From Candidatus Praeruminimicrobium purgamenti (GTDB lineage: Bacteria > Elusimicrobiota > Endomicrobiia > Endomicrobiales > Endomicrobiaceae): a stretch of 64,000 nt of DNA. Positions 60,127-64,000 of this stretch are shown here, piece by piece. A program made the translations under genes and the position numbers. The stretch lies in contig JAHDQW010000006.1 in the NCBI GenBank assembly GCA_018433585.1, positions 59,609 through 123,608 of the forward strand, in the 5' to 3' direction. A model generated the notes under the pieces. That model searched no databases and was not told the origin of the DNA. It saw only the letters and a list, made by a program, of their open reading frames with translations. How positions within the stretch are numbered: position 1 is the first letter of the stretch; the number at the start of each line of letters is the position of its first letter.

Positions 60127-60615
60127 ATGTTAAAAAGTTTTGCTCCTGTAATAAATGAAAATACGGTTCAGATTATCGTAGGCACGATGCCGGGCGAAGC
60201 GTCTTTAAAAGCCGGGCAGTATTACGCTTATAAACATAATAAGTTCTGGCAGATAATTTTTGACGTTTTTGCCGACGGGAACATACCTGGCGGTTACGGA
60301 GATAAAATAAACGTTCTCCTTAGCAATGCGACAGGATTGTGGGACGCTTTGGCATATTGCAAAAGAAAAGGAAGTCTTGACAAAAACATAATCTGCGAAA
60401 AGCCGAATGACTTTAAAAGTCTTTTAAAAAAATATCCGAAAGTTAAAAAATTGATATTTAACGGGCAGAAAGCAAATAAATACTTCGTTAAATATTTCGG
60501 ATATGTTAAAGGTATCGAATATGTCGTTATGCCGTCGACAAGCCCTGCCAATGCTTCAAAAAACTACAGAGATAAGCTTGCTCTTTGGGAACAGACTTTA
60601 AAAGCAGAAAAATAA
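60127..60615 (+). CDS. DNA-deoxyinosine/uracil glycosylase-family protein
   Basis: The 162 residues show the UDG-superfamily form of the hypoxanthine-DNA glycosylases (family 6): IIVGTMPGEASLKAGQYYAYKHNKFWQII at about 17-45, LSNATGLWDAL about 64-74, and PSTSPANAS about 137-145. It removes deaminated bases for repair. A TTGTAAAATA box is just before the ATG and there is no good SD. Confidence 0.85.
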   Translation: MLKSFAPVINENTVQIIVGTMPGEASLKAGQYYAYKHNKFWQIIFDVFADGNIPGGYGDKINVLLSNATGLWDALAYCKRKGSLDKNIICEKPNDFKSLLKKYPKVKKLIFNGQKANKYFVKYFGYVKGIEYVVMPSTSPANASKNYRDKLALWEQTLKAEK

Positions 60616-60650
60616 AAACACGATATTAAAATACCGTGTTTTTATTTTTA
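60616..60650. terminator. Bidirectional intrinsic terminator
   Basis: AAACACG (60616-60622) and CGTGTTT (60635-60641) form the stem, followed by a T-run. The genes on both sides converge here. Confidence 0.8.
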
Positions 60651-60668
60651 ATTATTGCTGATATTATT

Positions 60669-61475
60669 TTAGAAAGTCAGTCTTGCTCCTATTTTAGGAA
60701 CAAAACTGTTCATAAGAGGTTCGTTTACATAGAAATAATCCACTCCGAAATCTATGCTGAATCCGATAGGCGTATTTATGCTTGCTCCTAAATATACGCC
60801 GCCTATAAATGATGTTCCGCTGTCTGTATATTTGTCTCCGAAAGATTTGAATTCGCTGTTCCACATATTTACGCCCGCTCCGCCGCCGATATAAAGTGCA
60901 AAATATTCGGACGAAACGAAATCATAAAATGCGTTTGCCATAACGGCGTTATTTTCAACCCATGCGCTTGTGGCTATCAGAAAAAATAAAAAATCTGACA
61001 TTGTTCCTCTTTGCTGGTAGGCAAGTTCAAATCTTCCTTTTTTATACTTGATACCCGCAGCGCAGTTATACATTGCCTGCAAACCGGCAAGTTCTTTTGT
61101 CACGTCCTCATACTTTATGTCAAAAGCCGAATAAGTGAAACCGGCGTCAGCCCTTATGTAAGGGTGTATTCTTTCGCATTTTTTTGTTTTTTCTTCTTTT
61201 TTTTCTGTTGATGTTGCAGGCTCTTCTTTGACGGCAGGCTGAGGTTCCTGCTGAAGCTGAGGCTGCGTTTCCGCGGTTTGTTCCGCAGAGGCAGGCGCCG
61301 TTAACTGTTGTTCCTGTGTTTGAACGTTTGCGTTTTCCTGAGACTGCAGAGTTACTGCCGCCTGTACCGTTTGTTCAGGCTGAGCCGCAGTTGCGTTCTC
61401 ATCCGCCGTTGCCGCCGTTTGCAGCCCTGAAATAAAACAACACATAAATAAAAAAACAGCCGCTGCTTTTTTCAT
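60669..61475 (-). CDS. Outer-membrane beta-barrel protein with a Gln/Glu/Pro-rich linker
   Basis: A signal peptide (KAAAVFLFMCCFISGLQTAATA) is followed by about 75 residues very rich in Gln, Glu, Ala and Pro (QTAETQPQLQQEPQPAV), likely a flexible periplasmic spacer. A barrel of about 160 residues ends in RLTF with a terminal Phe, the usual sorting signal. I recognise no specific family. The linker could reach the peptidoglycan or bind a partner. Confidence 0.75.
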   Translation of the reverse strand: MKKAAAVFLFMCCFISGLQTAATADENATAAQPEQTVQAAVTLQSQENANVQTQEQQLTAPASAEQTAETQPQLQQEPQPAVKEEPATSTEKKEEKTKKCERIHPYIRADAGFTYSAFDIKYEDVTKELAGLQAMYNCAAGIKYKKGRFELAYQQRGTMSDFLFFLIATSAWVENNAVMANAFYDFVSSEYFALYIGGGAGVNMWNSEFKSFGDKYTDSGTSFIGGVYLGASINTPIGFSIDFGVDYFYVNEPLMNSFVPKIGARLTF

Positions 61476-61607
61476 AATATAATCTCTCCTGTATTATAAT
61501 TTGCAAAATTAGCGCTGCCACATATATATATGGTATTGAAAAAAAATACGGTTGTCAATTTAAAAAAACTTATAGTTTTTGAATGTTTATTTAATTATAT
61601 AAAACCA

Positions 61608-61636
61608 TTGACATTAAAAATAAATTTAGATATAAT
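61608..61636 (+). promoter_or_regulatory. Consensus promoter of fusA-tuf with a 120-base leader
   Basis: TTGACA at 61608-61613 and TATAAT at 61631-61636, 17 bases apart, a perfect consensus. The leader of about 120 bases before fusA contains inverted repeats around 61645-61710 (for example TTGTCGTCGACAA), which may control translation. Confidence 0.85.
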
Positions 61637-61765
61637 TCAATGACTTGTATGATGTAAACGGCAAGTCGGTCAGTATTTTGTCGTCGACAATACCGGAAAA
61701 AATTTCGGTAATTGTTGTTTTTTGTTTTTAAAAAAGCAAGTAGATAATAAAAAAAGGAAATAAAA

Positions 61766-63841
61766 ATGGCTAGAGAGTATCCGTTAGAGAAGGTAAGAAA
61801 TTTTGGAATAGCTGCTCATATTGATGCAGGAAAAACGACAACGACAGAAAGAATTCTATATTATACAGGAAGACTGCATAAAATCGGAGAAGTTCACGAA
61901 GGCGTAGCGACAATGGACTGGATGGATCAGGAAAGAGAAAGAGGAATAACTATATGTTCCGCCGCAACTTATTGCAGATGGCAGGATATGCAGTTTAACA
62001 TTATCGATACCCCGGGCCACGTTGACTTTACTGCAGAAGTTGAAAGATCTTTAAGAGTTCTCGACGGAGCAGTCGTTGTTTTCGATTCAGGAAACGGCGT
62101 TGAACCTCAAAGCGAAACAGTTTGGAGACAGGCTGATAAATATCATGTTCCTAGAATTATTTTCTCAAATAAAATGGATAAAATCGGCGCAGATTTTTAT
62201 ATGGTTGTTGACCAGGTAAAAGAAAAACTCGGCGCAACTCCTTTGCCTATTCAAATTCCGGTAGGTCAGGAATCAGAATTTAAAGGTATAGTAGATTTAG
62301 TTAAAATGAAAGCATATATTTGGTCAGGCGAAGAGCTCGGTGCAAAGTTTGACATTACCGACATTCCTGCAGACCTCGTGGAAAAAGCAAAAGAATACAG
62401 AGCTCATTTAATAGAATTGGCAGCAGATTTCAGCGAAGACGTTATGACTTGTTACCTTGAAGGAAAAGAACCTACCGAAGCACAACTCAAAAAAGCAATC
62501 AGAACAGCAACATTACAAATAAAACTTATCCCTATATTATGCGGAACATCTTTTAAAAATAAAGGCGTTCAGCCTATGTTGGATGCAGTTTGCGATTATT
62601 TGCCTTCACCTTTGGACAGAAAAGATTTGAAGGGCGTAAATCCTGAAACTAATGAAGAAGAAGCAAGACCGGCTGACGATAATGCTCCTTTCGCAGCTCT
62701 TGCTTTTAAAATACAGGCAGATCCTTTTATAGGCAGACTTACTTATATAAGGGTTTACTCTGGATCTTTGCAAAGCGGTTCTTACGTTTTTAATCCTGGT
62801 AAAAATACCAAGGAAAGAATATCTCGTATCGTAAGAATGCATTCAAATAGCAGAGAGGAAATCAAAGAAGTAAGAGCCGGAGACATTGCGGCTGTAGTAG
62901 GTTTGAAAAACACCGGAACAGGCGACACTTTGTGTGACGAAAACAATTTGGTAGTCTTGGAATCTATGGACTTTCCGGATCCTGTTATTTCCGTTGCAAT
63001 CGAACCAAAATCAAAAGCAGATGAAGAAAAACTTTCAAACGCTTTGAGCAAGCTTGCTGAAGAAGATCCGACGTTTACCGTAAGAACAGACGAAGAAATT
63101 GCGCAGACCATTATATCCGGTATGGGTGAACTTCATCTTGAAGTGCTCGTAGAAAGAATGAGAAGAGAATTTAACGTTCAGGCAAATGTAGGAAGACCTC
63201 AGGTAGCATACAGAGAAACAATCAGAAAACCGGCCGAAGCAGAATCAAAATACATCAGACAGACAGGTGGTAGAGGGCAGTACGGTCACGTTATTTTAAC
63301 CGTAGAACCTCTTGAAGCTGCCAAAGGTTTTGAATTCGTAAACAAAATTGTCGGCGGTGTTATCCCTAGAGAATATATTCCTGCAGTTGAAAAAGGTATC
63401 AGAGAAGCTTTATCAACCGGAACATTGGCGGGATATCCTGTCGTTGACGTCAGAGTGACGTTAACTGACGGATCTTTCCACGAAGTTGACTCTTCTGAAA
63501 TGGCATTTAAAATTGCCGGTTCCATGGCATTTAAAGACGCCTGCAAGAAAGCAAATCCTGTAATACTTGAACCTGTTATGAAAACCGAAGTTATCGTTCC
63601 TGAAGATTATATGGGAGACGTTATCGGTGATTTGAACTCAAGAAGAGGAAAAATCATGAACATGGATTCAAGAAATAAAGTACAGCATATTAAAGCAACC
63701 GTTCCTCTATCTGAAATGTTTGGATATTCGACTACTCTGCGTTCTTTAACTCAGGGAAGAGGAAATTACAGTATGGAACCTTCACATTATGAAGAAGTTC
63801 CAAAACAAATAGCAGACAAGATATTGGAAAAGAAAATATAA
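61766..63841 (+). CDS. fusA: Elongation factor G
   Basis: EF-G (691 residues) moves tRNA and mRNA through the ribosome. G1 [16 protein letters not shown] at 17-32, switch-[10 protein letters not shown]3 DTPGHVDF, G4 NKMD and G5 GTSFKNKG are present. Domain IV carries the [10 protein letters not shown] loop and [12 protein letters not shown]. The codon choice is strongly biased, as expected for a highly expressed gene. It is followed 24 bases later by tuf, with no rpsL/rpsG seen upstream, so this is a partial str operon. Confidence 0.98.
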   Translation: MAREYPLEKVRNFGIAAHIDAGKTTTTERILYYTGRLHKIGEVHEGVATMDWMDQERERGITICSAATYCRWQDMQFNIIDTPGHVDFTAEVERSLRVLDGAVVVFDSGNGVEPQSETVWRQADKYHVPRIIFSNKMDKIGADFYMVVDQVKEKLGATPLPIQIPVGQESEFKGIVDLVKMKAYIWSGEELGAKFDITDIPADLVEKAKEYRAHLIELAADFSEDVMTCYLEGKEPTEAQLKKAIRTATLQIKLIPILCGTSFKNKGVQPMLDAVCDYLPSPLDRKDLKGVNPETNEEEARPADDNAPFAALAFKIQADPFIGRLTYIRVYSGSLQSGSYVFNPGKNTKERISRIVRMHSNSREEIKEVRAGDIAAVVGLKNTGTGDTLCDENNLVVLESMDFPDPVISVAIEPKSKADEEKLSNALSKLAEEDPTFTVRTDEEIAQTIISGMGELHLEVLVERMRREFNVQANVGRPQVAYRETIRKPAEAESKYIRQTGGRGQYGHVILTVEPLEAAKGFEFVNKIVGGVIPREYIPAVEKGIREALSTGTLAGYPVVDVRVTLTDGSFHEVDSSEMAFKIAGSMAFKDACKKANPVILEPVMKTEVIVPEDYMGDVIGDLNSRRGKIMNMDSRNKVQHIKATVPLSEMFGYSTTLRSLTQGRGNYSMEPSHYEEVPKQIADKILEKKI

Positions 63842-63865
63842 AATAAGATAGGAGAATAAAAGAAA

Positions 63866-64000
63866 ATGGCAAAAGAAAAATTTGACAGATCGAAACCGCA
63901 TGTAAACGTAGGAACAATAGGACACGTGGACCACGGGAAAACGACATTGACGGCAGCAATAACGAAAGTATTGGGAGACAAAGGATTAGCAACATATATA
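63866..64000 (+). CDS. tuf: Elongation factor Tu, cut off by window end
   Basis: The first 45 residues read [20 protein letters not shown] then [25 protein letters not shown], the P-loop region of EF-Tu with [12 protein letters not shown] before the ATG and the place after fusA confirm it. The rest lies outside the window. Confidence 0.98.
   Translation, partial: MAKEKFDRSKPHVNVGTIGHVDHGKTTLTAAITKVLGDKGLATYI

Noticed and set aside
1..64000. CRISPR arrays, cas genes, rRNA genes and tRNA genes
   Set aside because: I saw no regularly spaced repeats and none of the conserved RNA sequences in either strand by eye.

Overview
This is an AT-rich bacterial chromosome segment that opens inside an SDR dehydrogenase gene and closes inside tuf (EF-Tu). 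Outer-membrane-type beta-barrels, a TolC-family protein, periplasmic signal peptides and Lgt indicate a two-membrane (Gram-negative) cell. Many small redox proteins (flavodoxins, nitroreductase, azoreductase, CDGSH, flavin reductase, C_GCAxxG_C_C protein, MsrAB) and no respiratory complexes suggest an anaerobic or fermentative life. My best guess from memory of the EF-G and EF-Tu protein style is an Elusimicrobiota/Endomicrobium-like organism; this is an inference and was not searched.

Layout. 1-5.2 kb: housekeeping and redox genes (SDR, DJ-1/PfpI, iron alcohol dehydrogenase, rsgA, DUF1330, secreted alpha/beta hydrolase). 5.2-18.3 kb: a genomic island on even more AT-rich DNA. It holds a serine recombinase, a fragment of a type IIG restriction-modification gene, an IS3-family element, a six-gene minus-strand block, a fragment of a DUF1848 gene and a lone PD-(D/E)XK nuclease gene. 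18.5-24.3 kb: a small membrane protein, a flavodoxin/DUF3793 unit, Cdd1, CDGSH, tautomerase, msrAB, GNAT, an IscU-like scaffold and lgt. 25.0-30.8 kb: a zinc-uptake operon (CcdA-like, His-rich TPR, DUF3299-like, znuA, znuC, znuB, zur-like, MBL) behind a promoter that carries a perfect 7-1-7 Fur-family palindrome. 31.8-37.4 kb: MFS exporter with PadR regulator, sirtuin, flavin reductase, maltose acetyltransferase-like gene and ABC-F. 37.5-44.2 kb: a TetR-controlled TolC/HlyD/ABC efflux operon of the YbhFSR type. 44.4-47.2 kb: a type II restriction-modification operon with a TdeIII-like nuclease and two methyltransferases. 47.6-61.5 kb: small metabolic genes, crcB with DUF190, a K+/H+ antiporter, a CsoR/copper P-type ATPase pair, arsC, a glycerol-1-phosphate dehydrogenase with an overlapping phosphatase, and a deoxyinosine/uracil glycosylase-like gene. 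61.6-64 kb: fusA and tuf.

The most interesting part is the minus-strand block at 7.6-16.5 kb. In transcription order it encodes a protein with a GrpE-like C-terminus, a shortened Hsp70, an all-helical protein, and a beta-CASP metallo-beta-lactamase nuclease. After a 430-base gap come a coiled-coil protein and a membrane protein with a GHH-type HNH nuclease motif. A private Hsp70 plus its own exchange factor, encoded with nucleases inside an island full of restriction-modification debris, looks like a conflict or defence system in which a chaperone cycle could sense infection and control a nuclease. I do not know a described system with this composition. The function is inference from domains and context only.
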